64,000 nt of DNA from Candidatus Nanoarchaeia archaeon (GTDB lineage: Archaea > Nanobdellota > Nanobdellia > Woesearchaeales > UBA525): contig JANQNB010000020.1 in assembly GCA_028279755.1 (NCBI GenBank), positions 62,001 to 126,000 of the forward strand, given 5' to 3'. Both the position numbers and the translations under genes were made by a program. The notes beneath the pieces are model-generated. The model made no database searches. It was not told the DNA's origin and was given only the letters and a program-made list of their open reading frames with translations. Shown here in pieces: positions 1 through 9,490 of this stretch; position 1 is the stretch's first letter; the number at the start of each line of letters is the position of its first letter.

Positions 1-3000
1 CACGCCCAGCACCTTCCAGTCCTCCATAGCGCCGACGAGGATCTTCACGAATGGCACGCCAGCGACGTACACCTTCAACATGACCACTTTGTGGAGCGAA
101 AATCTCACTGCGGTGACGATACGGCTCAATTACCCGCTGGGCATCGGCCTGAACGCGACCTGTATCGCTGGCGGTACACCGACCGGGGATGGCGCGTGCA
201 CGCTCACGCAGTGGGCGAACGATACGAGCATCAGCTTCCAATTCAATATCAGCGCGAACACGACAGCGACACAAGGCGATTACTACATCAACGTCACAGT
301 CAACTATACCAATCCTGGCAACGAGGTACGCATATGGAACGAGCAGGAACCACGCCTTCTTGAGGTGCGTGAAGAGGGCATCATCGCCATCACGGTCACG
401 AGCAACCCGAGCAACCTGACCCGCGGCCAATCAGGCCTGATCACCGCCTATGTCAACAACACCGGCGCAGACAATGCGACGAATGTCACCGTGAATTATA
501 CCATGCCGAGCCCTGGCTGGACAAACACCAGCCCCCTGGATGTGCTCTTCCTGCAGATCAACGCCTCTGATACTGAATGGCACAATCTCAGCTTCACCAC
601 GAGCCAGAGCGCAGCGCTCGGCCCGCAGCAAGTACTGATAGAGTCAGGCAGCGACACTGGACAGAACGACTTCAAGTATGTCGACATCACGATCTACGCG
701 AACACGAGCACACGGAACGTCACGGTGAATGACACGAACGCGAGCCGTGGCGAGATGGTGCGTTTCAACGCAACGCTCCGGTACGACAATGGCACGCCGA
801 TCAGCGGCGCGACCATCAACTTCACCGACCTGACAGACAGCGTGAACATCGGCACTGCGGTGACGAACAGTCAGGGCATGGCTACCAGGACATGGCTGAT
901 CCCTGCCGGCGCGAGCTTCGGCGTGCACACGATCAATGCGAGCTATGCAGGCAGCGCCACATTGTACACGCTGCTCTCGTGGAACACCACCTTGCTGGAC
1001 ATCGGCCTGGTGCCGAACATCTCCAGCGTCTGGGCAAGCCCTGACCCGCAAGGCCAGGGCAGCAATGTGACGATCTACGCGAACGTCACTGACGACGACA
1101 CCTTGGATGACGTGCTCTTGACAGTGACAGCGCCGAACGGCACGGTCGTGCTGAACAACCAGCCGATGAGCTTCAGTGCAGGGCTGTACAATTATACCTT
1201 TGAACAGACCTGGTACAACGGCACCTACACCTATACTGTCAGGGCGAACGACAGCACTGGCAGCGCGAGTGAGCAAGGAAGCAGCTTCCTGATCGAGAAC
1301 GAGGCGTTCATCGCCATCAACGTGACTGCCGCGAACTTCAGCCAGAACGAGAATGTCACCCTGCAAGGCCACAGCGCGGGCTGGTGGTGGGCGAAAGATT
1401 GGAAATACCGCCAGAGCTTTACCATCACTGAGCAGGACGGCTTGAGCCTGAACGACACGCAAGTGAATATCACGATCGACACCGCGACGCTCGTGAGCCA
1501 GGGGAAGCTTGACGTGAACTGCACTGACCTGCGCCTTATCGACGAGAGCACCGGCACGAGCCTGTCATATTGGCGTGGCACTGACTGCAATACGAGCACG
1601 ACAGAGCTCTGGGTCAAGCTCGCGACCCTGGACGCGAACAGCGATGTGAACATCAGCATCTATTATGGCAACAGCGGCGCGTCGAGCGGCACGAATGTCT
1701 CGCGCGGCGAGATCTTCAGCGGCATCCAGGTGGTTGTGAGCGATTCCCTCGCCACCGGCGACCTGAACATCTCAGGCATGCACGACAACACGACCGTGTG
1801 CGTGAATGGTGCCGACTGCCATGTCCTGAACCAGAGCGACATCTACACGATCAGGGCCGCGAACCTGACGACCAACACGACCATCAGCGCGACAAAGCCC
1901 GTGGGCAGCGGCTTCCTTCTCACCGGCATCGGCAGTCCACTGACGCCCCTGGCCTGGATGGGGAGGAATTTCACCTACCCTGCGCCGCGTGACACGCAAA
2001 GCCTTGACGTGTACAGCCCGTACCAGGTGGCGAACGTCAGCCTGTACGATGGCTCGGGCTACGTCTCAAGCGTGATCGTCCAGCCAGGCCAGACAGCAGA
2101 GATCAACTACAATCCTGCGGACGGCCCAGGACAGCGACTGCTCGCGAACGCGAGCGTGCTCGCGCACTACGAAGGCGAGGCCGGCAACAACGATTACCTG
2201 CCGCTCTATCCTGAGAGCAACGGCCTCTACGGCATCGAGAGCGGATCCACGAATGGCGCGTATCGCGAGATCGCCTGTGGGGTCAACAACACCAACCTGA
2301 CAGTGTATTTCAGCAATGGCAGCACGTGGAACTGGCCAGACTGCGACGCCTACACCACCGTCGATCTCGGCGGCGGGTCAGGCGCAGGCAACGGCGTGAC
2401 CAGCTATGCAGTGGCAAACAACAGCCAGATCGGCGGCATGACTGCTGCAGACGGCGACGGGACAGAGGGCGTGCTCCACTTGCCGCTCGCAGCCATGGAC
2501 AATTACTATGTCCTGCCGCAGCCAGCCGAATACGTCAGCCTCGTCGCCAGGGAGCCGAGCACGTACTGCGAACTGCGCGACAGCGAAGGCCTGCTCATCG
2601 GCAGCAGCACCTCAACAAGCTACACGCCGCCCAGGCCGCAGGGCGTCATCCGCTTCACAGGCTCACCGATCGAGGCAGGCGCCAGGATCCAATGCGACAA
2701 TGACGTCTGGGCCTACTACGAGTCCTATGAAGAGGATGCAGAGACCATCCTGCTCGGCGCCAAGACCTGGCGGAACCGCGGACCGAGCCTGCCGAGCATC
2801 TCCAGCAGCGCAGAGGAAACCTACGGCAGCCTGCTCAGCAATACTGGCAGCACTGCCCTGCGCGGCCTCCTGCACTTCCTGATCCAGCGAAACATCAGTG
2901 GCGGCTGGCAGTGGTATGCCACGGTGCGCAACGACACGGCAAACAACACCATACAGACCCTGGCACCACAGGAATACCTGGACCTGGCAACAATGTGGAA

Positions 3001-6000
3001 CGAGTCGCCATGGGATTCTGGGAACAGCCCTGCTGGCAAGTATCGCGCGTATGTCGAGCTCGTCGCTCCAGACGGTCACATCCTCATGAGCACGACGCAA
3101 GAACTCTGGAACGCGAGCAGCTTCAACATCACGCCGCCGAACCTGGAACTCAACCTGACAAAGATCCTGGTCTATGACGTGACGAACAGCCTGAACAAGC
3201 ACACCTACAGCGCGAACCTGACCGGGAATTCGACCAACGACACGTTCATCATGATCAGCGGGCACGCCTACCGCATCGAGCTGCACGTGCTGAACACGGC
3301 GAACAGCACGCTCTGGAACCTCAGCAATATCGTCGTCACGCACGAGGACCTGAACGACACATGGATCATCGATGCGGCTGCTGACATCTGGTACCAGAAC
3401 GAAAGCGATGTGTCAGAACGGCTCGGCGGCACGTGGAACGGCACTGTCGAGTGGAACACCTCTGGCAAGGACGGGCTTGCGGATGTCAACACCACTGTGG
3501 TGTTCAGCTATGTCCTCAACCTCACAGGCGCGACCGCGGAAGACGTGCCAGTCCTCTTCCTGGTCGACGATCCAGCCTTGCAGATCCAGGACAACAGCAT
3601 CTACAGGATACAACTGCTCGACACGACACCGCCGCGGATCTACAACAACACGTACAACCTGACGAACACGAGCATCCTGCGAGGCGAGAACACGACCATC
3701 TTCGGACGCTGGGACGAGACATTGAGCAACGCCACGGTCGCGTACAACAGCACCTCGCCGCTTGTGCAGAATTACACGATCACCTTGCCAGAACCGAACC
3801 CGCGCAACTGGAGCAATCATACGATCGTCACCTCGGCATTGTGGACGCTTGGCACCCACGTTGCTAAGCTCTACGCTGCTGACGAGCAGGACAACTGGAA
3901 CCAGAGCCTCGAATACCTCAATTTCACGGTGTGGGGACTCGCGCAGGTGGTGAGCTCGAGTATCACAGACACGCTGCTGAACCTGAGCGACAATACCACG
4001 CTGACCTGCCGTGTCATGGACGACACGAACAGCCAGGCGATCCAGAACTACGTCGTCAGGTTCTACAACGGCACCGATTTCCTCGGCGATAACATCACCA
4101 ATAGCACAGGGCATGCCCGTTTCACCTACCAGGACTTCAGCGCTGGCACAGAGAACTTCACGTGCAACATCACGATGAACGCGTCGCGCTACTACCAGGT
4201 GGACAGCCAGAACCAGGCAAGCTACGAGCTGACAACCCTCGAGTCAGAGCCGCCCTGGGCTGACAATGTCCAGGCGAATGTCACGATCGCGCACAAGGGC
4301 GACACGGTTAAGCTCGCTGCCTTATGGCATGATAACTTCCAGCTCAACACTGCCACCTTGGCGACGAACGCATCAGGCAGCTGGGCGAATGTCAGCAATC
4401 TCTCGCTTTCCGGCACTGACGCTTGGGCGAATTTCTCCTACGTCATCCCGAACAATTTCGCGCCTGGCTATCTCGGCTGGCGGCAATACGGGAACGACAC
4501 AAGCAATAATGTCAACGTGACGCCTGACCAGAGCCTGGAGGTCTGGGGCTGGGCGATTGTCGAGAGCATCCTGCTCGAGCCAGCCTTCATCTACACCACG
4601 AACACGACAAACATCACCTGCCGTGTGGTCGACGAGCAGAACAACAGCGGCATCAGTGGCTATAATGTGAGCTTCTATAACGCGACCGACTATCTCGGCT
4701 GGAACACGACGAACGCGAGCGGACATGCCCGCTTCAACTACACCGATTACAGCTCTGGCATCGAAACCATGCGCTGCCAGATCGGGGACGAACCCACCTT
4801 GATGTACAACGCGTCCTCGCCGAACAACAGGACAGCTTCGCTCACGACAGGCGACAGCGGGGATATCCAGCCCCCGTATGTGATCAACGGCAACTACGGT
4901 CTCAACGACACGGTTGTCAAGAAGGGCGAGAATCTGACGATTTTCGCTGAATGGAACGAGTACATCAACCGGAGCGTAGCACGCTACAACACGACCGACC
5001 CGACGATCAGAGCGTTCAACGTCTCTTCGCCGTACACGAACAACTGGACCAACCACACGATCGAGACGAACTCGAGCTGGATCGTCGGCCGGCACGTGGC
5101 AAAGCTGGAAGCGACAGACCTGAGCAACAACACGAACACGACGGCTGAATACCTCTGGTTCAACGTGACTGCCACGTCGCAGATAACCTGGATCAGCCCG
5201 ACAGGCTCGGTCTACCCGACAAACATCAACCTCACCTGCCGCGTCACAGAAGAGGAGAACGGCCAGGGCATCGACAGCTACACTGTCTACTTCTACAACG
5301 ACACCGGCGGCCTGATCGGAACGCCCACGACAAACGCGACAGGGCATGCGAGAATCGAGTATGACACTGCAGGCTATGACGGCAACTATGATTTCAGCTG
5401 CCGCATCTTCTCAGCGCCGTCAAAGTTCTACTACATCGGCAGCAATTTCCAGGACGAGGAGACCCTGCTCTTCGACGGCGTGGAACCCAACATCCAGCTG
5501 AACGCGCCGCTCGATGGCAACATCACCAGCGAAACCACGCTCAACCTGAGCTTCACGGTGACTGACACGCACGATTCGACGCTCGACTGCAACGTGACAG
5601 TGGACGACAGTGTGATCAGCACGACGACCGCCACCAGCGGGGTGCAGAAGGACGTGGAGGACACGTTCGGCTACGGCCTGCACTATTGGAATGTCACGTG
5701 CTGGGACGATGTCGGGAATATCAACACCAGCGTGACCTGGAGCTTCAACATCACCAGCCCTGACTCGACAGCGCCGACACTGCAACTGCTCTCGCCTGAC
5801 GACGACGCGTACGTCAACAGCAGTACAGTGGTCTTCCAATACAACACCACTGACGATGTGGAAGTCCAGAATTGCAGCCTGTACATCGACGGCGTGCTGA
5901 ACCAGACAGATCCTGCGCCTGTCGAGGGCGGCGACTCCTTCACAGTCAACGGCCTTGCGGAAGGCAGCCACACGTGGTACGTCATTTGTCGGGACGCTTC

Positions 6001-7477
6001 GTTCAACGAGAACCAGTCAGAAACCAGAGTGTTCACTGTCGACACGATCGCGCCAGCCTCATTCGACCTGGTCACACCTGCGAACTACACAGTCACAGGC
6101 GATCTCACGCCCACGATGGAATGGCAGGAGACCACAGACGACAACTTCTGGAACTACACGCTCCAGGTGAGCAGCTCGCCGATCTTCAGCGCGGGCGTCA
6201 CGACCGAGTATGTCACGTTCACGATCAACGACACCAACCGGACGCTCCTGCCCTTGCAGATGAACAAGGCGTATTACTGGCGCGTCATCGCGAGCGACCG
6301 TGCAGGCTGGACCACGACAAGCGACAGCACCTACCAGTATATCACCGACGATCAGCCGCCGGTCGTGCTCCTGATCAGCCCGCCGGACGGCGACAATGAT
6401 CCTGACGGCAACCTCACGCTCGTCTATCAGCCAAACGACAATAACATCTCCAATTGCTCGTTGTACACGAACATCACCGGCGTGTGGCAGGAATACGCGA
6501 ACGACACTGCGGTGGAAGCGCGCCAGCACAACAACTTCACGCTCACCGGCTTGCCGCTTGGGAGCAACTTCACCTTTATCTGGAACGTGCTCTGCTATGA
6601 CAGTCTCGGGTACAGCGACTGGGCTGTCAGAAACTGGACAGTGCACATCCAGGACTTCAACGAGACCCATGATAACATGACGATCCCCACGAACGCGACA
6701 GTGACGAACGCCTTGCCGTACACACGCAGCGTGATCCCTGACAATCCGATCGACCTTATCGCAGGCGGCCAGCAGATCGTGAACTGCACTGCCAATGTCT
6801 CTGACGACAACGGCGCAGCCGACATCATCGACGCGCAGGGCTGGCTGTTCAGGGACGGTCTGGCACGCTTCGACCCTGACAATGCCACCAATCATTACAC
6901 GAATGGCAGCTGCGGCGCCTGCACAACAATCAATGAAACCTCGGCAAGATGCACGTGCTCATTCAACATGTGGTACTATGCAGAGCCGGGCTGGTGGCGC
7001 TGCCATGTCGCTGGCGTTGACAATGTCGGCGTGGGCAGCAGCTTCTGGAACTTCACATACCTCAACCAGTTACAGGCGGTTGATGTCCGTCCCACCCTGC
7101 TCGATTACGGTAACGTGCTCGGCGGCGTCCCCTCCGGAGAAGAGAATGTCTCAGTCATCAATTTCGGCAATGTCGCGCTTGATGTTGATCTCTGGGCGTA
7201 TGGAGCGACGCAAGGCGACAATCTTTCCATGGAATGCAAGAACGGCGGGAACATCACGGTGAGCGCTGAGCGTTTCAGCACCAGCCAGGGCACTGCCTAC
7301 GCGTCAATGACGCCCTTGACTGGCGAGCTTGCGACAGCGCCGACAGCGAATTTGAACGTGCCCCCGCAGACAGGACCGGACAATTCCAGCCTGCCACTCT
7401 ACTGGCGGATCCAGTCAGGCGCAGGCGCTGTCGGCGAATGCAATGGCACCATCGTCTTCCACGCACAGATCGGATAA
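1..7477 (+). CDS. Giant exported multi-Ig-like surface protein, 5'-partial
   Basis: The frame has no stop back to base 2, so the gene begins upstream and the ATG at 80 is internal; at least 2490 residues are visible. The protein is built of repeated beta-sandwich-like segments with dozens of N-X-S/T sequons, as expected of a glycosylated extracellular protein. Counting from the ATG at 80, a CARDB-like stretch lies near 100-200, an Ig-like (Big_1-type) stretch near 215-300, and a DUF2341-like segment (WKYRQSFTI, then IYYGNSG) near 435-560. Ig/fibronectin-like repeats follow to the C-terminus, several opening with a Pro-Pro strand motif such as DTTPPRIYNN. No C-terminal membrane segment is seen, so retention at the surface must depend on the unseen N-terminus or on a partner. 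The next gene starts one base after the stop. An adhesin or sheath role is inferred; the exact function is unknown. Confidence 0.85.
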   Translation, partial: TPSTFQSSIAPTRIFTNGTPATYTFNMTTLWSENLTAVTIRLNYPLGIGLNATCIAGGTPTGDGACTLTQWANDTSISFQFNISANTTATQGDYYINVTVNYTNPGNEVRIWNEQEPRLLEVREEGIIAITVTSNPSNLTRGQSGLITAYVNNTGADNATNVTVNYTMPSPGWTNTSPLDVLFLQINASDTEWHNLSFTTSQSAALGPQQVLIESGSDTGQNDFKYVDITIYANTSTRNVTVNDTNASRGEMVRFNATLRYDNGTPISGATINFTDLTDSVNIGTAVTNSQGMATRTWLIPAGASFGVHTINASYAGSATLYTLLSWNTTLLDIGLVPNISSVWASPDPQGQGSNVTIYANVTDDDTLDDVLLTVTAPNGTVVLNNQPMSFSAGLYNYTFEQTWYNGTYTYTVRANDSTGSASEQGSSFLIENEAFIAINVTAANFSQNENVTLQGHSAGWWWAKDWKYRQSFTITEQDGLSLNDTQVNITIDTATLVSQGKLDVNCTDLRLIDESTGTSLSYWRGTDCNTSTTELWVKLATLDANSDVNISIYYGNSGASSGTNVSRGEIFSGIQVVVSDSLATGDLNISGMHDNTTVCVNGADCHVLNQSDIYTIRAANLTTNTTISATKPVGSGFLLTGIGSPLTPLAWMGRNFTYPAPRDTQSLDVYSPYQVANVSLYDGSGYVSSVIVQPGQTAEINYNPADGPGQRLLANASVLAHYEGEAGNNDYLPLYPESNGLYGIESGSTNGAYREIACGVNNTNLTVYFSNGSTWNWPDCDAYTTVDLGGGSGAGNGVTSYAVANNSQIGGMTAADGDGTEGVLHLPLAAMDNYYVLPQPAEYVSLVAREPSTYCELRDSEGLLIGSSTSTSYTPPRPQGVIRFTGSPIEAGARIQCDNDVWAYYESYEEDAETILLGAKTWRNRGPSLPSISSSAEETYGSLLSNTGSTALRGLLHFLIQRNISGGWQWYATVRNDTANNTIQTLAPQEYLDLATMWNESPWDSGNSPAGKYRAYVELVAPDGHILMSTTQELWNASSFNITPPNLELNLTKILVYDVTNSLNKHTYSANLTGNSTNDTFIMISGHAYRIELHVLNTANSTLWNLSNIVVTHEDLNDTWIIDAAADIWYQNESDVSERLGGTWNGTVEWNTSGKDGLADVNTTVVFSYVLNLTGATAEDVPVLFLVDDPALQIQDNSIYRIQLLDTTPPRIYNNTYNLTNTSILRGENTTIFGRWDETLSNATVAYNSTSPLVQNYTITLPEPNPRNWSNHTIVTSALWTLGTHVAKLYAADEQDNWNQSLEYLNFTVWGLAQVVSSSITDTLLNLSDNTTLTCRVMDDTNSQAIQNYVVRFYNGTDFLGDNITNSTGHARFTYQDFSAGTENFTCNITMNASRYYQVDSQNQASYELTTLESEPPWADNVQANVTIAHKGDTVKLAALWHDNFQLNTATLATNASGSWANVSNLSLSGTDAWANFSYVIPNNFAPGYLGWRQYGNDTSNNVNVTPDQSLEVWGWAIVESILLEPAFIYTTNTTNITCRVVDEQNNSGISGYNVSFYNATDYLGWNTTNASGHARFNYTDYSSGIETMRCQIGDEPTLMYNASSPNNRTASLTTGDSGDIQPPYVINGNYGLNDTVVKKGENLTIFAEWNEYINRSVARYNTTDPTIRAFNVSSPYTNNWTNHTIETNSSWIVGRHVAKLEATDLSNNTNTTAEYLWFNVTATSQITWISPTGSVYPTNINLTCRVTEEENGQGIDSYTVYFYNDTGGLIGTPTTNATGHARIEYDTAGYDGNYDFSCRIFSAPSKFYYIGSNFQDEETLLFDGVEPNIQLNAPLDGNITSETTLNLSFTVTDTHDSTLDCNVTVDDSVISTTTATSGVQKDVEDTFGYGLHYWNVTCWDDVGNINTSVTWSFNITSPDSTAPTLQLLSPDDDAYVNSSTVVFQYNTTDDVEVQNCSLYIDGVLNQTDPAPVEGGDSFTVNGLAEGSHTWYVICRDASFNENQSETRVFTVDTIAPASFDLVTPANYTVTGDLTPTMEWQETTDDNFWNYTLQVSSSPIFSAGVTTEYVTFTINDTNRTLLPLQMNKAYYWRVIASDRAGWTTTSDSTYQYITDDQPPVVLLISPPDGDNDPDGNLTLVYQPNDNNISNCSLYTNITGVWQEYANDTAVEARQHNNFTLTGLPLGSNFTFIWNVLCYDSLGYSDWAVRNWTVHIQDFNETHDNMTIPTNATVTNALPYTRSVIPDNPIDLIAGGQQIVNCTANVSDDNGAADIIDAQGWLFRDGLARFDPDNATNHYTNGSCGACTTINETSARCTCSFNMWYYAEPGWWRCHVAGVDNVGVGSSFWNFTYLNQLQAVDVRPTLLDYGNVLGGVPSGEENVSVINFGNVALDVDLWAYGATQGDNLSMECKNGGNITVSAERFSTSQGTAYASMTPLTGELATAPTANLNVPPQTGPDNSSLPLYWRIQSGAGAVGECNGTIVFHAQIG

Positions 7478-7478
7478 A

Positions 7479-8648
7479 ATGAAAAATACAAAAATCGCAA
7501 TGGCTGTATTGCTGCTAGTCCTTACGCTGCCGTCTGTTGCCGCGCTTGGCGTGAGCCCGGCCCGGGTGGCGCTTGTCGACGTCCTGCCTGGCGGCTATGC
7601 AGAACACGCGTTCCAGCTTTCCAATCCGAAGAATGAGCCAGTCACTGTCACTGCCATAGTTGAGGGCGAAGGCGCTTCCTGGTTCACAGTGGCGATCGCT
7701 GAGGAACGGCTTGCTTCGTTGGGCGTCACGCAGCTCACTCTCGGCCTCGCGCCGCCCAATGATGCTGAGCCGCGGGAGTATCACGCTTCGCTGGTCCTGA
7801 CCTCGACCCCGACGAGTGTGCCGTCAGGGATCGCGAACCGGCTCGCGCTCACGCTCGTGGTGCCGATCAATTTCACGATCGACAGCAATGCGCTCACGAG
7901 CTGCGTGCTCGGCGGCTTTGCCGTACCAACGCTCGAGCAGGGAAGCCAGTTCCAGGCCAGGTATTTCATCAAGAACACAGGGAACACGCGCGTGACGCCT
8001 CGTGGCAGCCTGACAGTCATCAACCTCATGACTGGCGATGAGGTGATGCGTTCCAGTGTGATAGAGAATGCGGAAACCTTGCCGACCCTGACTGCCGAGT
8101 ATCCGCTCCGGACGAGTGGCACGCTGGCTGAAAGTGAGTATGAGGCTGAGTTGTTGATCGATGCCTGCGGCGAGCCACGAAGGACGCAATTCACGGTGCT
8201 CGAGCCCGGCTCCCTTGGTGAGGAAGGCTCGTTCACCGCGCTCGCAGCGCCTGAACAGCCTGGTGGCATTGTTCCGCTTGCCGCATCGTTCACGAATACC
8301 GGCGAGAGGAGTGTGGCGGCGCGCTTCGAGGGTGTAATCGAGCGCGACGGGGAGCTGTATCGAGTCGTCGAGACCGATCAATTGCTCGTTGCGCCGGGCG
8401 AGAGCGTCGACCTGGAGAGCCTGCTCTCGATCGCTGAACCTGGCGAGTACGTGCTGCGCGGCCGTGTCGTGTACGAGAACAAGCGCACAGAGGAGAAGAG
8501 CGTCTCGATCGCTGTTCCGGAGCAACGCAGCGAGGGCTCGAGTCTTGTGCTGGCCACGATCTTGTTGCTCATGGCCTTGATCGGCATTGTCTTGCTGGTG
8601 TTGGTGCACAACAAGAGAAATCCACCACTCAAAAAACGAAAGCATTAA
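7479..8648 (+). CDS. Membrane-anchored beta-sandwich surface protein (COG1470-like)
   Basis: 389 residues. The ORF track begins at 7443, but the start at 7479 is chosen because it puts a clear signal peptide (KNTKIAMAVLLLVLTLPSVA) at the N-terminus and lies one base after the upstream stop. The mature part begins LGVSPARVALVDVLPGG, a pattern shared with the protein at 42665 (LQVSPAVKSF), and continues as tandem beta-sandwich-like domains. A single membrane helix near residues 354-378 is followed by a basic tail (NKRNPPLKKRKH), so the bulk lies outside the cell. Position directly behind the giant surface protein suggests co-transcription and perhaps a role in anchoring or assembling it; that role is inferred. 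Codon use looks like its neighbours. The family is typical of archaeal predicted membrane proteins with no assigned biochemical role. Confidence 0.85.
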   Translation: MKNTKIAMAVLLLVLTLPSVAALGVSPARVALVDVLPGGYAEHAFQLSNPKNEPVTVTAIVEGEGASWFTVAIAEERLASLGVTQLTLGLAPPNDAEPREYHASLVLTSTPTSVPSGIANRLALTLVVPINFTIDSNALTSCVLGGFAVPTLEQGSQFQARYFIKNTGNTRVTPRGSLTVINLMTGDEVMRSSVIENAETLPTLTAEYPLRTSGTLAESEYEAELLIDACGEPRRTQFTVLEPGSLGEEGSFTALAAPEQPGGIVPLAASFTNTGERSVAARFEGVIERDGELYRVVETDQLLVAPGESVDLESLLSIAEPGEYVLRGRVVYENKRTEEKSVSIAVPEQRSEGSSLVLATILLLMALIGIVLLVLVHNKRNPPLKKRKH

Positions 8649-8673
8649 ATTATCATAAGAGGCAAGAAATCAG

Positions 8674-9033
8674 ATGGCATGGTTCCATAAAAAACTGACA
8701 GATCTCATCGCTGCTTTCGAGGAGAAGGACTGGGAAACCGCCGCAAGTATTCTGGAAGAGCATGACATTGAGATACATGAGAAAAAAGGGGAGAGGATAA
8801 AACTTGAATTACAGGAGGCTGCGACACATCTTAGCCGGTACGCTAAATTACTCTCAGGAATTCGTAGGGCGATAAGTCAGGAATACTGGGAAGGAGCTTC
8901 TCAAAGAGCGTGGCCTCCGAGCGACGAAGATCAGCATGTTATTATACATAAACTGAAGATGATTGAAGTTGACGTTAAGGAATTTGAGAGAATACTGAAA
9001 AGGATGTACAAAGAAGGTAAACATCTCGAATAG
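8674..9033 (+). CDS. Small cytosolic helical protein, unrecognised
   Basis: 119 residues, charged and probably mostly alpha-helical, with no signal peptide, membrane helix or Cys cluster. An AAGAGG-type ribosome site lies about ten bases before the ATG, and the gene begins 25 bases after the preceding stop, so it may be read from the same transcript. The N-terminal half (ex. AAFEEKDWETAASILEEHD) has a repeat-like helical look similar to TPR-type helices, but no family is recognised. The stop is followed at once by a stray copy of the end of the helicase gene (see the direct repeat at 9034). Function unknown. Confidence 0.65.
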   Translation: MAWFHKKLTDLIAAFEEKDWETAASILEEHDIEIHEKKGERIKLELQEAATHLSRYAKLLSGIRRAISQEYWEGASQRAWPPSDEDQHVIIHKLKMIEVDVKEFERILKRMYKEGKHLE

Positions 9034-9069
9034 TTATTTCCCGTTCTTCGCGAAGAATTCCTTGATCAT
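9034..9069 (+). repeat. Direct repeat, copy 1: stray copy of the helicase 3' end
   Basis: These 36 bases match 9455-9490 at 34 positions in the same orientation. On the minus strand they would encode the last residues of the helicase (IKEFFEKNGK and stop), but the frame upstream is not helicase coding sequence. The stretch between the two copies holds the small membrane protein gene at 9172. The simplest reading is a tandem duplication or an insertion next to the helicase end. Confidence 0.85.
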
Positions 9070-9143
9070 GGCCCGGATTTATTGCAGGGTTGGTATCTGG
9101 ATCTGACGTCCCTCCTGTCTTCTCTGTGCTTACTGACTAAATC

Positions 9144-9155
9144 TTTTTATATATA
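9144..9155 (+). promoter_or_regulatory. TATA box for the 9172 gene
   Basis: The run TTTTTATATATA lies about 20-25 bases before the ATG at 9172. That spacing fits an archaeal promoter with a leaderless transcript and argues against the ATG at 9157 used in the ORF track. Confidence 0.55.
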
Positions 9156-9171
9156 GATGTATTACGGTATC

Positions 9172-9447
9172 ATGATGAACAAGCGATTGGAGGATATCAT
9201 TGTTGCCACAATCTTCTTGCCTGTGACAGCTGCAGCATATCTGATTCCCCAAGTTGTTCTCTACATAGGAATGGACGCACATCTTGAAAGCAAAGCAAGG
9301 AGAAAAGGAGTGGCGGTTGCCGTGGAAGCAGCGAAGAATACGAAAGAAGACGCTTCAAATCCTATGGCACGAGTGTTTGTTCCTGGATTGAGATATGCGA
9401 TGGAGAATTACATTGCGCAACACGACGTTCCTCAACAGCAAGGTTAA
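9172..9447 (+). CDS. Small single-pass membrane protein, unrecognised
   Basis: 91 residues from ATG 9172 (MMNKRLEDI); the ORF track uses 9157, but the TATA spacing favours 9172 or 9175. A hydrophobic stretch near residues 9-30 (IIVATIFLPVTAAAYLIPQV) is the only membrane segment. The rest is polar, with a basic Ala/Lys-rich middle and a Gln-rich end. It sits alone between the two copies of the 36-base direct repeat, with its own promoter, and its stop lies just before the stop of the convergent helicase. No family is recognised; a recently inserted gene or a lineage-specific small protein are both possible. Confidence 0.6.
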   Translation: MMNKRLEDIIVATIFLPVTAAAYLIPQVVLYIGMDAHLESKARRKGVAVAVEAAKNTKEDASNPMARVFVPGLRYAMENYIAQHDVPQQQG

Positions 9448-9454
9448 TCCGAAT

Positions 9455-9490
9455 TTATTTCCCGTTCTTCTCAAAGAATTCCTTGATCAT
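9455..9490 (+). repeat. Direct repeat, copy 2: true helicase 3' end
   Basis: The second copy of the 36-base repeat (34 of 36 identical to 9034-9069). This copy is the genuine end of the helicase reading frame, including its TAA stop read on the minus strand. Confidence 0.85.
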
